Below, piece after piece: positions 7,035 to 16,394 of a stretch of DNA of 64,000 nt. The position numbers and the translations under genes were made by a program. The notes under the pieces were generated by a model. It made no database searches and was not told the origin of the DNA. It was given only the letters and a program-made list of their open reading frames with translations. This DNA is from CAWUKT01 sp963923035 (GTDB lineage: Bacteria > Bacteroidota > Bacteroidia > J057 > JADKCL01), in assembly GCA_963923035.1 (NCBI GenBank), contig CAWUKT010000024.1, forward strand, positions 20,449-84,448. The letters run 5' to 3'. Position 1 is the first letter of the stretch. Every line of letters begins with the position of its first letter.

Positions 7035-10013
7035 ATGAAATCATTTAGCATAAAGAAATTGATCGCCCTGACAGTCTGTCTGTTGGCTGGGGTCGCCTTG
7101 TACGGCCAGCAGCCCAACGACGATTGTAGTGCGGCTTTCCCGGTCAGTTCCGGTCAAACAGTAGCGGGTAGCACCGTTGGCGCTACCCTCGACAGCCTTG
7201 GTACCTGCGGTACCTCCATCACCGCCCCCGGCGTATGGTACTTCATCGTCGGAAACGGCGGTTCCCTCACGGCATCTACCTGTAACCAGGCGGCCTACGA
7301 CACCAAAATCTCCATCTTCTCCGGCTCCTGCGGCGCCCTGACCTGCGAAGGCGGCAACGACGATGGCCCCGGATGTAGCGGTTTCACTTCTGAAACCTCT
7401 GTATTGACCCAGCCCGGTGTCATTTACTACATCCTCGTCCACGGATTCAGCTCCAATACCGGAAACTTCGACCTCACCGTTGCCCTGGGTGCTCCGCCTT
7501 CTGGCAACGATGTTTGTGGTGGTGCCCTCCCCGTCGCTTGTGGCCAGACCGTCACCGGTTCCACTGCGCAGGCAACTGCTGACAACGCTCCCTTCTGTGG
7601 CACCAGCAACTCTGCTCCTGGTGTATGGTATCAGTTCGTAGGTACGGGCGGCCCCGTTGTCGCTTCCCTCTGTAACGGTACGACCTATGACTCCAAGCTC
7701 ACCGTTTACTCCGGTAGCTGTGGCGCCCTGACCTGTATCGACGGCAACGATGACGCCTGTGGCACTCAGTCCGAAGTCCAGTTTGCTTCCACCGCCGGTC
7801 AGACCTATTACATTCTCGTCCACGGATTTGGCTCTGCTACCGGAAACTTCTCGCTCGAGTTGACCTGCATCGTTCCGCCGACCAACGACGATCCCTGCTC
7901 CGCCCAAGCCCTTGCTTTCGGCAACAATGACTACGCCCACATCGGCCTCACCGCCGACTCTACGGAAGTCAATCCTGGCGCTGGTTCCGGTGCTTCCTCC
8001 TGTAACTCCACCGATGGCTGGTGTTCCTTCGAACTGGATGTCGACAACACCTCCTGGTGGACCTTTGTCGCTCCGGCGGGCGGATCGGTCAACATCGTCG
8101 CTGACGGCTTCGATTCTCAGATCGCCGTTTACTCGGCTTCTGATTGCAACGACTACGGAACCTTCGTAGAAGTCGGTGCCAACGACGACAGCGGAGACGA
8201 CATCATCGCCGGCTCCAATACCCTCTCCGGTGGTTTGACCCTGAACTGCCTGACTCCGGGCGAGACCTACTACGTACAGGTTGATGGCTACAATGGTGCC
8301 GAAACCAATACGGCTTCCGTAGTCCTCGAAGACAATGGTGGCTCTCTGCCGTCCGTTGACGCTGGTGATTGCCAGTCCACTTACCTGGGCTACGCTCCGG
8401 TCGCCAACGATACCAACTTCCTCTACGCTTCCGCCAGCGGCGTTGGTCCCTTCACGATTACGTGGAGTGTTGTCAGTGGTGACAGCACCACCCTGTTCGA
8501 AGATCAAATCGACGACAGCACACTCGTCCTCGTGGTTCAGCCGAACCAAACTACGGTTTACGAAGCAACGGTTACCGATGCCCGTGGCTGTACGGCTACC
8601 GACCAGGTCACTGTCGAGCAGGTGAACGTCGCTTGCTTCAATGGCGTCCAAATGTGCTACAGCCCGGCCAACGCTGGCCAAACGGTGGTCTTGGATTGGG
8701 ATACGGATGGTCTGGGCAACGCCCTTCCCGCCGGTACCCCCATCACCAACCAGTATGCCAACCTTGGTATCAACATCTCGGCTGACAACAACAACGGTCC
8801 TGATGACGCTGTCATCTTCAACTCCTCCGCTCCGACCGGTGGTGACTATGACCTCGGTACTCCGAACCAGGACTTTGGTGGCCCCGGCCACGGTAATGGT
8901 GGCCGCATGGGCATGCCCGGCGCAAACAGCACTGCCCTCGGCAATATCCTGATCATCCAGGAGCGCTCTCAGATGTGCGGTGGTGTCTACTGCACGCCGG
9001 ACGACGACGCTGATGGTGGTGTAGTTACCTTCACCTTCGACGATCCCTACACGGTTGAAACCATCGTGATTGTGGATGCTGACGACGGCAACCCCTCCGG
9101 TGCAGTTGTTACCATTGACGCCAACACTGGTTCTTATACGCTGAACTTCCCGAGCCTGGGCGACAACTCTGTCATCACCCTGCCGATCTTCGAAGATGGC
9201 GTTCTGAGCATGGACATCTCCTTCCAGGGTTCTGGTGCCATTGGTGCAGTGAACCTGAAGAGAGAGCAAGTCACTTTCTGTGCCGCTACGGCTGATGTGG
9301 CTGGCCTCCTGAACCAGGGCGATTACAACCTGGGCACCTGCTCCGACGATTGCATTGCCTCCAACCCGAGCGTAACGCCTCCCCCCTCCTGTGTTGATTT
9401 GGTCGTCGGTGTCACCACCGATAACTTCGCCAATGAAACCAGCTGGGAAGTAGTAGAGCGTGGTTCCGGCCAGGTAATTGCCAGCCGCCAGTTCGGCTTC
9501 GCTGACGACGGTTTGACCTTCGCCGACACCATCTGTGTCGATCCGCGGAACTGCTACGATGTCACCATCTTCGATTCCTTCGGCGACGGCATCTGCTGCG
9601 GTACCTTCGGCAATGGCACCTGGAGTGTGACCTACGATGGCAACACGACGGTGAGCCCGAGCGGCGGCCAGTATGCAGCGGACGAGACCATTTCGGTGGG
9701 TAGCTGTAACAACAAGGGTGCGGCTCCGGCCGAGTCGGTCCTGACCGATCCGACGCTGAAGGCAGTCGCTTATCCGAACCCGACGACTTCCGATCTGAGC
9801 ATCAAGTACTCCACGGCTGTGGATGGCGTTTGCCAAATCGGCATCTACAACCTCCAGGGCACGCAGATTGTCGCTCCGTACAGTGTCGATGCTCCTGCGG
9901 GCATCACGGGTACGGCTGAGTTCGATCTGTCCGGTCTCCCGGCAGGTGTATACCTCTACCGTGTCATCAATGGCAACCACGTAGAAACTGGAAAAATCCA
10001 GGTTGTACGCTAA
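7035..10013 (+). CDS. T9SS-exported cell-surface protein with repeated PPC-like domains
   Basis: I chose the ATG at 7035 because it gives a clean signal peptide (MKSFSIKKLIALTVCLLAGVALYGQ). The 992-residue product has two closely similar beta-sandwich repeats at about 25-155 and 160-285, each starting PxNDxC and containing APGVWYxxVG, GTYDSKLTVYSGSCG-like and TYYILVHGF segments, plus a divergent third copy to about 430. These resemble bacterial pre-peptidase C-terminal domains. A middle part carries many Asp and Cys residues. The final 80 residues, from YPNPTTSDLSIKY to GKIQVVR, form a type A T9SS sorting domain, so the protein should cross the outer membrane by T9SS. Codon use is very biased, suggesting high expression. 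A terminator follows at 10047. Confidence 0.92.
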   Translation: MKSFSIKKLIALTVCLLAGVALYGQQPNDDCSAAFPVSSGQTVAGSTVGATLDSLGTCGTSITAPGVWYFIVGNGGSLTASTCNQAAYDTKISIFSGSCGALTCEGGNDDGPGCSGFTSETSVLTQPGVIYYILVHGFSSNTGNFDLTVALGAPPSGNDVCGGALPVACGQTVTGSTAQATADNAPFCGTSNSAPGVWYQFVGTGGPVVASLCNGTTYDSKLTVYSGSCGALTCIDGNDDACGTQSEVQFASTAGQTYYILVHGFGSATGNFSLELTCIVPPTNDDPCSAQALAFGNNDYAHIGLTADSTEVNPGAGSGASSCNSTDGWCSFELDVDNTSWWTFVAPAGGSVNIVADGFDSQIAVYSASDCNDYGTFVEVGANDDSGDDIIAGSNTLSGGLTLNCLTPGETYYVQVDGYNGAETNTASVVLEDNGGSLPSVDAGDCQSTYLGYAPVANDTNFLYASASGVGPFTITWSVVSGDSTTLFEDQIDDSTLVLVVQPNQTTVYEATVTDARGCTATDQVTVEQVNVACFNGVQMCYSPANAGQTVVLDWDTDGLGNALPAGTPITNQYANLGINISADNNNGPDDAVIFNSSAPTGGDYDLGTPNQDFGGPGHGNGGRMGMPGANSTALGNILIIQERSQMCGGVYCTPDDDADGGVVTFTFDDPYTVETIVIVDADDGNPSGAVVTIDANTGSYTLNFPSLGDNSVITLPIFEDGVLSMDISFQGSGAIGAVNLKREQVTFCAATADVAGLLNQGDYNLGTCSDDCIASNPSVTPPPSCVDLVVGVTTDNFANETSWEVVERGSGQVIASRQFGFADDGLTFADTICVDPRNCYDVTIFDSFGDGICCGTFGNGTWSVTYDGNTTVSPSGGQYAADETISVGSCNNKGAAPAESVLTDPTLKAVAYPNPTTSDLSIKYSTAVDGVCQIGIYNLQGTQIVAPYSVDAPAGITGTAEFDLSGLPAGVYLYRVINGNHVETGKIQVVR

Positions 10014-10046
10014 TTGCCTGACCAAAAAGGAGTAATTCTCCATTCG

Positions 10047-10089
10047 ACTCCGGTCTCACTTTCAGGTGGGACCGGAGTTTCTTATTTTT
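10047..10089 (+). terminator. Rho-independent terminator after the T9SS surface protein
   Basis: ACTCCGGTCTCAC at 10047-10059 pairs with GTGGGACCGGAGT at 10066-10078, a 13-bp stem with one G-T wobble and a 6-nt loop. It is followed by TTTCTTATTTTT. It lies 34 bp after the stop codon. Confidence 0.92.
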
Positions 10090-10160
10090 AGGTCTGAAAT
10101 GGGGCCTCTGACCCCGTTTCTTTGTTCCTCGTTGCTTATTTTGCCCCAAATTCATCATCC

Positions 10161-10616
10161 ATGCATTACTTCTCTCGTTCACTTGCTTCGCTCCTCCTCC
10201 TTTTTGGCCTCGGTTGCTTCACCGGCGCATTTGCCCAGAGCAATGTTCCCGCTTCCGTCCAAAACCAGTTCCAATCCGATTTCCCCAACTCCCAGGATGT
10301 AGAATGGGAAACTTCAGAATCCAATTACGAGGTGGAATTCGAGGTGAATGGAACGGAAATGGAAGTCGTTTATGACCAAGCAGGGAAAATGTTGGCGAAG
10401 GAAGAAGCCGTCGCTTGGGAAGCCGTTCCGATGGCCGTGAGGAATACCATTGAAGGGAATTTCCCCGGTGCGCAGGTCTCAGAGCAGGAGAAAGTCACCG
10501 AAGGCGGGCGGACCCTGTATGAGTTTGAAGCGGTTCTGAATGGTCGGAAAATAGAGATGCAGTTTGATGAGTGGGGAACCATGCTGGAAATGGAAGAAGA
10601 GAGCGAAAAAAATTAA
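10161..10616 (+). CDS. Secreted PepSY-like domain protein
   Basis: The ATG at 10161 gives a signal peptide (MHYFSRSLASLLLLFGLGCFTGAFA) and a mature domain of about 125 residues; an upstream in-frame ATG at 10122 would put 13 odd residues in front. The mature part has two alpha-beta repeats of the PepSY-like type: VQNQFQSDFPNSQDVEWE with YEVEFEVNGTEMEVVYD, then VRNTIEGNFPGAQVSEQE with LYEFEAVLNGRKIEMQFD. Such BLIP-like/PepSY-like proteins are common periplasmic proteins in Bacteroidota, with unknown roles. The gene lies alone between a terminator and the next promoter. Confidence 0.82.
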   Translation: MHYFSRSLASLLLLFGLGCFTGAFAQSNVPASVQNQFQSDFPNSQDVEWETSESNYEVEFEVNGTEMEVVYDQAGKMLAKEEAVAWEAVPMAVRNTIEGNFPGAQVSEQEKVTEGGRTLYEFEAVLNGRKIEMQFDEWGTMLEMEEESEKN

Positions 10617-10705
10617 GCCTACTTTTTCACGTCCCCTATCCTACCTTTTCGCCAAGAAGTCTCCCGAACAATGGGGCTGACTTTCGCTATTTCTTGAATA
10701 GGATG

Positions 10706-10713
10706 TATATTTG
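10706..10713 (+). promoter_or_regulatory. TAnnTTTG promoter element (TATATTTG)
   Basis: TATATTTG is an exact match to the Bacteroidota -7 element, 15 bp before the ATG at 10729. TTTCG, near the -33 TTTG consensus, lies about 19 bp upstream (10682-10686). It probably drives the thioredoxin-fold lipoprotein gene and perhaps the two-component genes behind it. Confidence 0.6.
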
Positions 10714-10728
10714 TTAAAATCTTATTAA

Positions 10729-12198
10729 ATGGATACGAATCTCCAACGGAGAACCAAGGCTATACTTTCAGGTACCATGATCGCACCCAGATTTTCATTC
10801 CTTCGGCTCGCAGTATTGCTCTGTGGAGTCGGTCTATTCTCATTGGTCACTGGCTGTAGCGCTGGCAAAGGTGCAGGCACCGGGTCGGCTGACAGCGTCA
10901 CCATCTCGGGCACCCTCTCCAATTGTATGGGAGACTCGGTGGTCCTGTACGAAGTCAAAGGTGCGTTTCGGGAGCGGATGGCCGCAGCGGTCCTCCAAAA
11001 AGAAGGCGGCAGCGGAACCTTTTCCCTCGAAACCTCCTTGCCTGGAACCGGCCTCTACGCCATCGGGGAAAATCCCCGAACCGCCACCCTCGTCGTCCTG
11101 GGAGACACCGAGGAGTTGACCCTGACTGGCAATTGCCAGAACCAACAGCAAGGGCTGTCCCTCGCCGGTTCCGGTCTCAACGATGCCTACTCCGAGTTGA
11201 TCGGGAAGGTCATCGAGCACAATACCACCATGCAGCAATTGCAGCAGAACCTCCAGATCTTTTCCCAAACTGATCCCAATCAAGTTCCGCGCATCCAACA
11301 GGACATGCAGAACGCCAACAATACCTACTTCAGCTACCTGGATTCGGCCGTGGCCCGGACCGACATTGTTGGCAAGATCGCCCAGATGTACAATTTCCGG
11401 CCCTTTATGAGCGATCCCGCCCATAGCCGTTACGGGAGCGAAGTCGAATACTTCAAAGGCGAATTTTTCAATGGCTTTGATCCGAACGATCCTGAAGTGG
11501 CCAAGCTGCCCCAGTTGTTCGAGAAGTCCCAGGCCTATGCCGGCAATGTTGCCGCCATCTTCCCCCGTGAAGAGGCCAAGACGACCCTGGATGCCGCCCT
11601 CGCCAAGGCCACCGATGGCAGCGATGGCTACCAAAGCATTCTCCGTGGCTTCCTGGCCGGATTGGAAATGCGCAAGAGCGATGTCTACGTCGACTACGCC
11701 AACCTGTTCGCCGAGAAGTTCCCGAACGACAAGACCGTGCCGGAAATTCAGGCCGTCGCCGAGTCAATGAAGCGCCTCATGGTCGGCTCCACCGCCCCGG
11801 ACATTTCCAACAAGACGCCTGAAGGCGGCACCCTGGCCCTGAGTGAACTCCGTGGCCAGTACGTCCTGCTCGATTTTTGGGCCAGCTGGTGCCGGCCCTG
11901 CCGCATGGAAAACCCGAACGTCGTCAAGGCCTACAACAAATACCACAAATCCGGATTTGAAATTCTGGGTGTGAGCCTCGACCAGAAGCGGGACAAGTGG
12001 TTGCAGGCCATCGAACAGGATGGACTTCCCTGGAAACACATCAGTGATTTGGGTGGCTGGCAGAGCCAACCCGCCGCTGCGTATGGCATCAGCTCCATTC
12101 CCGCTACTTTCCTCCTCGACAAGGACGGAGTGATCATTGGCAAAAACCTGCGGGGACAAGCACTGGAAGCCAAACTAAGTGAATTATTTGGATACTAG
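10729..12198 (+). CDS. TlpA-like thiol:disulfide oxidoreductase lipoprotein with DUF4369-type N-terminus
   Basis: The 489-residue protein has a lipoprotein signal ending in the lipobox LVTGC; an internal ATG at 10777 would give a shorter and more usual signal. A beta-rich N-terminal domain of DUF4369 type (about 55-130) is followed by a helical linker and a C-terminal thioredoxin/AhpC-TSA domain (about 355-489). The active site is WCRPC, with cysteines 388 and 391 counted from 10729, and the cis-proline loop is SSIPATFLL. It is expected to reduce or isomerise disulfides in periplasmic proteins while anchored to a membrane. It lies 20 bp upstream of the response regulator and may share its transcript. 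Confidence 0.92.
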   Translation: MDTNLQRRTKAILSGTMIAPRFSFLRLAVLLCGVGLFSLVTGCSAGKGAGTGSADSVTISGTLSNCMGDSVVLYEVKGAFRERMAAAVLQKEGGSGTFSLETSLPGTGLYAIGENPRTATLVVLGDTEELTLTGNCQNQQQGLSLAGSGLNDAYSELIGKVIEHNTTMQQLQQNLQIFSQTDPNQVPRIQQDMQNANNTYFSYLDSAVARTDIVGKIAQMYNFRPFMSDPAHSRYGSEVEYFKGEFFNGFDPNDPEVAKLPQLFEKSQAYAGNVAAIFPREEAKTTLDAALAKATDGSDGYQSILRGFLAGLEMRKSDVYVDYANLFAEKFPNDKTVPEIQAVAESMKRLMVGSTAPDISNKTPEGGTLALSELRGQYVLLDFWASWCRPCRMENPNVVKAYNKYHKSGFEILGVSLDQKRDKWLQAIEQDGLPWKHISDLGGWQSQPAAAYGISSIPATFLLDKDGVIIGKNLRGQALEAKLSELFGY

Positions 12199-12218
12199 AG
12201 TCCACAACGTGTAGCTAT

Positions 12219-12914
12219 ATGTCGGAAGTAAAAGTATTGGTGGTCGATGACGAGGAGGATATCCTGGAGATTCTTGCGTACAATCTCCGCAAGGAAGGAT
12301 TTGAACCGTTGACAGCCACCAATGGAGAAGATGCCCTGGAATTGTTTCGGTCCGAAAAGCCTCAGCCTCAGGTGGTCCTGCTGGACATCATGATGGCGGG
12401 TCTGGACGGGGTGGAAACCTGCCGGCGGATTCGCGAACTGCCGGGAGGCAAATTGCCGTTCATCATCTTCCTGACAGCACGGGCGGAGGAATACTCGCAA
12501 ATCGCGGGCTTTGAGGCGGGCGCCGACGACTATATTCCCAAGCCGGTGAAGCCCAAGGTTCTCATCAAGAAGATTGAGGCCATGTTGTCCCGCCGGGCGC
12601 GGGAGGAAGGCAGTTCTTCCAACTCCGAGTTGCAAATCGAAGATTTGCGCATCCTCCCCGAGGAATACCTCGTCTACTACGGCGAAGAGGCCATCAGCCT
12701 CCGGAAAAAAGAATTCGAGTTGCTCCATTTCCTGGCCTCACAGCCCGGTAAGGTTTACAGCCGGGAAGTTTTGCTGGAAAAAGTCTGGGGCACCAATGTT
12801 CATGTCGTCGACCGAACCATCGACGTCCATGTCCGAAAACTCCGCGAAAAAATTGGTAAAGACTGGATCCAAACCGTCCAAGGGGTTGGATACAAGTTCA
12901 AAGGCAAAAAATGA
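12219..12914 (+). CDS. Response regulator, OmpR/PhoB family
   Basis: The N-terminal receiver domain (about 1-120) has the acidic pocket D10-D11, the phosphorylation site D56 in LLDIMM, and the conserved T86 and K108. The C-terminal winged-helix domain (about 135-231) ends with the DNA-binding pattern VDRTIDVHVRKLREKIG and VQGVGYKF. Phosphorylation should control DNA binding as a dimer. The stop overlaps the start of the histidine kinase gene in ATGA, so the two are translationally coupled. The pair resembles PhoB/PhoR of Bacteroidota, but nothing adjacent proves a phosphate link. Confidence 0.96.
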   Translation: MSEVKVLVVDDEEDILEILAYNLRKEGFEPLTATNGEDALELFRSEKPQPQVVLLDIMMAGLDGVETCRRIRELPGGKLPFIIFLTARAEEYSQIAGFEAGADDYIPKPVKPKVLIKKIEAMLSRRAREEGSSSNSELQIEDLRILPEEYLVYYGEEAISLRKKEFELLHFLASQPGKVYSREVLLEKVWGTNVHVVDRTIDVHVRKLREKIGKDWIQTVQGVGYKFKGKK

Positions 12915-13867
12915 ACGAAAAGTACCCTTCCTCCATCCTGGTTGGGTTATATACCTCATTGCTCATCACCGCCATTTACCTTGGCGTACGGCTCTTTTCG
13001 CCTCCGGATACCAGCAATCTCGTCATGGAATTGTTGGCCATTTTCACCCTTTCCCTCCTCGCCCTCACCCTCATCCTGGAATTTATCCTCTACCGCCGCC
13101 TCAAGAGCATCAACACGATCAACAAAAAGGAGATCAAGAAGCTCAAGGCCATGGAGACCTTCCGGCGGGAATTTCTGGGCGACGTTTCCCACGAACTCAA
13201 GACCCCCATCTTCGCCATTGAGGGCTTCATTGAGACGTTGTTGGATGGAGCGTTAGAGGATGAAAAGGTAAATCGGAAATTTTTGGAGAAGGCGCGGAAA
13301 AATGCCCTCAGACTGTCCAGTCTCGTGCAGGACATCATCACCATCAGCCAGATCGAATCGGGCGACATCGGCATGAACATGGAAGAATTTTCCATCATGG
13401 AGGCCATTGATGACGTCCTCGATTCCCTCAGTTATAAGTTCACGAAAAAAGGCCGCGACATCACCTACGAGGTCCATCCCAACGGCCACGAGGACACCAT
13501 CGTCAAGGCCGATGCCCAGCGGATCGAACAGGTTCTCCGGAACCTGATCGACAATGCCGTGAAATACGGCGATGCCAAGGGGACCATCCACATCGAGATT
13601 GACAACTGGGAAGATACCCGCGTCGTCGTCAAGGTCCGGGACGACGGTCCCGGCATCGACAAAAAGCATTTGCCGCGCATCTTCGAGCGGTTTTACCGCA
13701 TCGACAAGAGCCGCTCCCGGGAAAAGGGCGGGACCGGCCTCGGCCTCGCCATTTGCAAGCACTTCATGGAAGCCCACAAGGAGAAAATTTGGGCTGAAAG
13801 TGAAGCCGGCATGGGCGCCCAGTTCCTGTTTACCCTGAAAAAAGTCCAGGAAGCCGAAGAGATTTGA
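12911..13867 (+). CDS. Sensor histidine kinase, PhoR-like
   Basis: The 318-residue kinase has two N-terminal membrane helices (about 7-27 and 38-61) with a very short periplasmic loop. A HisKA dimerisation domain follows with the phosphorylated H94 in DVSHELKTPIFAIEG, then a HATPase domain with the N box NLIDNAVKYG, G1 box DDGPGI, F box FERFYR and G2 box GGTGLGLAI. The almost absent sensor domain means it probably senses the membrane or a partner protein. It overlaps the response regulator by 4 bp and the next gene by a TTGA overlap. Confidence 0.96.
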   Translation: MNEKYPSSILVGLYTSLLITAIYLGVRLFSPPDTSNLVMELLAIFTLSLLALTLILEFILYRRLKSINTINKKEIKKLKAMETFRREFLGDVSHELKTPIFAIEGFIETLLDGALEDEKVNRKFLEKARKNALRLSSLVQDIITISQIESGDIGMNMEEFSIMEAIDDVLDSLSYKFTKKGRDITYEVHPNGHEDTIVKADAQRIEQVLRNLIDNAVKYGDAKGTIHIEIDNWEDTRVVVKVRDDGPGIDKKHLPRIFERFYRIDKSRSREKGGTGLGLAICKHFMEAHKEKIWAESEAGMGAQFLFTLKKVQEAEEI

Positions 13868-14592
13868 TCATCACGGAACAAGAGAAGACCCTTCAAATCG
13901 AGGACATCGCCATTCCCTACGATTTGCGCCGCGGAAAACCCAACCGCGTCAAGCTCTCGTTTGCGGAAGACATGACCTTGCGGATCGAGACATCGACCGG
14001 GCACCTTGGGCATTTTGAGCGGGATTTTTTGGAGAGCAAAAGCCGCTGGATCCTCAAGGCGTTCCAGTCCCAGCAGCAGGCCTTCAACCAGCGGGACGAG
14101 TTCCTGAGTCGCCTGGACGAGGAGATTCCCATCCTCGGCCAGCTCACCCCCGTCCGCTTCGAAGCGGACCGCAAGACCTTTTTCCGCTACCAAAAACAGC
14201 AATTCACAGTCCTGGCCCCCGCCCGGTATATCCGCGCCCACAAGAAAAAGCTCCTGTTCTTCGCCCTCAAGGAATTTGCCACCCGCTACCTGGAACAACG
14301 CGTCGAAGAATGGTCTCAGGTCACCGGCCTGGAATACAACCGGCTCCGGGTCAAGGACCTCAAGTCCAAATGGGGCAGCTGCAGCGCCCTGCGAAACATC
14401 AACCTGAACTGGCAGTTGATCTTTCTGGAAGAAGAATTGCTCGATTACGTGATCGTCCACGAGTTCATGCACCTGCGCGAAATGAACCACAGCCCGCGGT
14501 TTTGGGCCCACGTCGCCGAGCATTTCCCCCACTACAAGCAGCTTCGAAAACAACTGAAAGAAAAATCATGGCTGGTCGGAATTTTGAGTTGA
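13864..14592 (+). CDS. YgjP-like metallopeptidase (DUF45, M48-like)
   Basis: The predicted start is TTG at 13864, overlapping the kinase stop; the next in-frame ATG at 13972 would remove the first strands of the domain. The 242-residue protein matches the YgjP/DUF45 family: the zinc-binding signature H199-EFMH with a third likely ligand H209 in MNHSPRFW, preceded by RVKDLKSKWGSCSALRNINLNW, the family's signature strand. It has no signal peptide, so it is probably cytoplasmic. The substrate of this family is poorly defined. Its 3' end overlaps the pseudouridine synthase start by 25 bp. Confidence 0.87.
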   Translation: MIITEQEKTLQIEDIAIPYDLRRGKPNRVKLSFAEDMTLRIETSTGHLGHFERDFLESKSRWILKAFQSQQQAFNQRDEFLSRLDEEIPILGQLTPVRFEADRKTFFRYQKQQFTVLAPARYIRAHKKKLLFFALKEFATRYLEQRVEEWSQVTGLEYNRLRVKDLKSKWGSCSALRNINLNWQLIFLEEELLDYVIVHEFMHLREMNHSPRFWAHVAEHFPHYKQLRKQLKEKSWLVGILS

Positions 14593-15329
14593 ATGATCGT
14601 CGGAAGAAAAAGAAGCCCATCCGCTTCAAGGACCTCATCCTGTTCGAGGATGAGCGGGTGATCGTGGTGAATAAACCCGGCGGCATTTCCAGCTTGTCCG
14701 ACCGCGATACCGAGGTGAACATGCAGACCCTCGGCAAAAAATACCATCCCGAAGCGACCCTGGCCCACCGGCTGGACAAGCATACGACCGGCGCCCTCAT
14801 TTTTGCGAAGGGAACGGACAATTACCGGGAATTGGCGGGGGCATTTGCGCGGCGGGAGGTCATCAAGCACTATATCGCCCTGATTCATGGCAGTCGGGAT
14901 TTTGAGGAAGAAATCATCGAACTGCCCATCGGGACTTCGGGCCGGGGAAAGGCCCGGATCGACATGGAGGAAGGCAAAGACAGCCTGACCGTGGTGGACA
15001 CGGCCGAAAAGTTTCGCCATGCGACCCTCGTGGACTGCCAGCCCCTGACCGGCCGGACCCACCAGATTCGGATCCACCTCACGGCGATTGGTTGCCCGCT
15101 CGTCGGCGACTCGCTTTACGGCGGAAAAGACATTTTCCTCTCCGAAATCAAACGCAATTACAAATTCAACCGGAAGTTGGAAGAGAGCCCGATCAACGAT
15201 GGCTTCCTCCTCCACGCGCGTGGGATCGCCCTTCCGCTGCCAGGAGATGACAGCGAGACGAGTTTCATTGCCCCGCTCCCCAAAAAAATGGAAACCGCAG
15301 TCCGCATCCTGCGTAAATACGATACATGA
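14568..15329 (+). CDS. RluA-family RNA pseudouridine synthase
   Basis: I chose the ATG at 14568 (MAGRNFELNDRRKKKKPIRF) because the upstream in-frame sequence lies inside the metallopeptidase gene. The 253-residue protein carries the RluA catalytic motif HRLDKHTTG, with D70 as the expected nucleophile, and the family patterns VVNKPGGISS and GRTHQIRIHLTAIGCPLVGD. It lacks an S4 domain, like other short RluA members. It should isomerise specific uridines in rRNA or tRNA; which positions cannot be told from the sequence. It is the last gene of the run that starts at 12219. Confidence 0.93.
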   Translation: MAGRNFELNDRRKKKKPIRFKDLILFEDERVIVVNKPGGISSLSDRDTEVNMQTLGKKYHPEATLAHRLDKHTTGALIFAKGTDNYRELAGAFARREVIKHYIALIHGSRDFEEEIIELPIGTSGRGKARIDMEEGKDSLTVVDTAEKFRHATLVDCQPLTGRTHQIRIHLTAIGCPLVGDSLYGGKDIFLSEIKRNYKFNRKLEESPINDGFLLHARGIALPLPGDDSETSFIAPLPKKMETAVRILRKYDT

Positions 15330-15378
15330 TTTTCAAGCGAATCACGTGGAGCACATTGAAAAATGACCGCAGAAAAAC

Positions 15379-15386
15379 TAAATTTG
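15379..15386 (+). promoter_or_regulatory. TAnnTTTG promoter element (TAAATTTG) adjoining the purC start
   Basis: TAAATTTG exactly matches the Bacteroidota -7 element and ends 4 nt before the purC ATG at 15391. A transcript from it would begin at or within a few bases of the start codon, so the message may be leaderless. Confidence 0.5.
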
Positions 15387-15390
15387 CGCG

Positions 15391-16359
15391 ATGATAAATG
15401 CACTTCAGTCTACTGACCTGAGTTTTCCCGTTCGGTATGAGAAATACGAAGGCAAAGTTCGGGACAATTACAATCTCCAGGACCAACTGCTTGTATTGGT
15501 AGCCTCCGACCGAATTTCTGCATTTGACGTCATCCTTCCCCGGGCAATTCCCTACAAAGGCCAGGTCCTGAACCAGACCGCGGCTTACTTTCTCGAAGCC
15601 ACCAAGGACATTGCCCCCAACCACCTCGTCGCCGTTCCCGACCCCAATGTGATGATCGGATTGGCTTGCAAGCCGATCATGATCGAAGTCGTGGTCCGCG
15701 GCTACCTCTGCGGCCACGCCTGGCGCGTGTACAAGAGCGGCGAACGCCAGCTCTGCGGCAATACCATGCCCGACGGCCTCCGCGAAGGCGATCCTTTCCC
15801 CGAACCCCTCATCACCCCGGCCACCAAATCCATGATTGGCCACGACGAGGACATCTCCGAAGCCGAAATCCTCAAAAGCGGATTGCTCGAGGCGGAAGAA
15901 TGGGGCAAGATCAAGTACTACGCCCTCGCCCTGTTCAAGCGGGGACAGGAGATGGCCCGGGAAAAAGGCCTGATCCTCGCCGACACCAAATACGAATTTG
16001 GCTACTACAACGGCGACGAGATCACCCTCATCGACGAGATCCATACCCCCGACAGCAGCCGCTACTTCTACGCCGATGGCTACGAAGAGCGCCAGGAACG
16101 GGGCGAAAAACAGAAGCAATTGTCCAAGGAGTTTGTGCGGGAGTGGCTGATGGAAAATGGGTTCCAGGGCCAGGACGGCCAATCGGTCCCCGAGATGACC
16201 GACGAATTGCTTGCCGAGATTACCCGCCGCTACATCGAAGTGTACGAGACCGTGACCGGCCTCACCTTTGAGAAGGGCGACAACACCCATATTCACCAAC
16301 GAATCGAAACCAACGTCATGGACGCCCTCCGCCAAATGGGCATGGAGGAAACCTCCTGA
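15391..16359 (+). CDS. purC: Phosphoribosylaminoimidazole-succinocarboxamide synthase (SAICAR synthetase)
   Basis: This cytoplasmic enzyme joins CAIR and aspartate with ATP in step 8 of purine synthesis. The 322-residue protein is the longer PurC type. It opens with YEKYEGKVRDNYNL, the KVRD ATP-binding segment, and continues with VASDRISAFDVILP, VVRGYLCGHAW and LILADTKYEFGYYNGDEITLIDEIHTPDSSRY split over the catalytic face. The start fits the family's N-terminus and lies 4 nt after a promoter element. It stands as its own unit, 61 bp after the pseudouridine synthase gene. Confidence 0.97.
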   Translation: MINALQSTDLSFPVRYEKYEGKVRDNYNLQDQLLVLVASDRISAFDVILPRAIPYKGQVLNQTAAYFLEATKDIAPNHLVAVPDPNVMIGLACKPIMIEVVVRGYLCGHAWRVYKSGERQLCGNTMPDGLREGDPFPEPLITPATKSMIGHDEDISEAEILKSGLLEAEEWGKIKYYALALFKRGQEMAREKGLILADTKYEFGYYNGDEITLIDEIHTPDSSRYFYADGYEERQERGEKQKQLSKEFVREWLMENGFQGQDGQSVPEMTDELLAEITRRYIEVYETVTGLTFEKGDNTHIHQRIETNVMDALRQMGMEETS

Positions 16360-16394
16360 GCGTCCCTTTATATCACTCAGATTACCTTATTACC

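Noticed and set aside
7041..10043. 1000-codon open frame on the minus strand
   Set aside because: It lies exactly opposite the T9SS surface protein. The biased codon use of that gene removes antisense stops. The predicted product has no signal peptide, domain or plausible start context.
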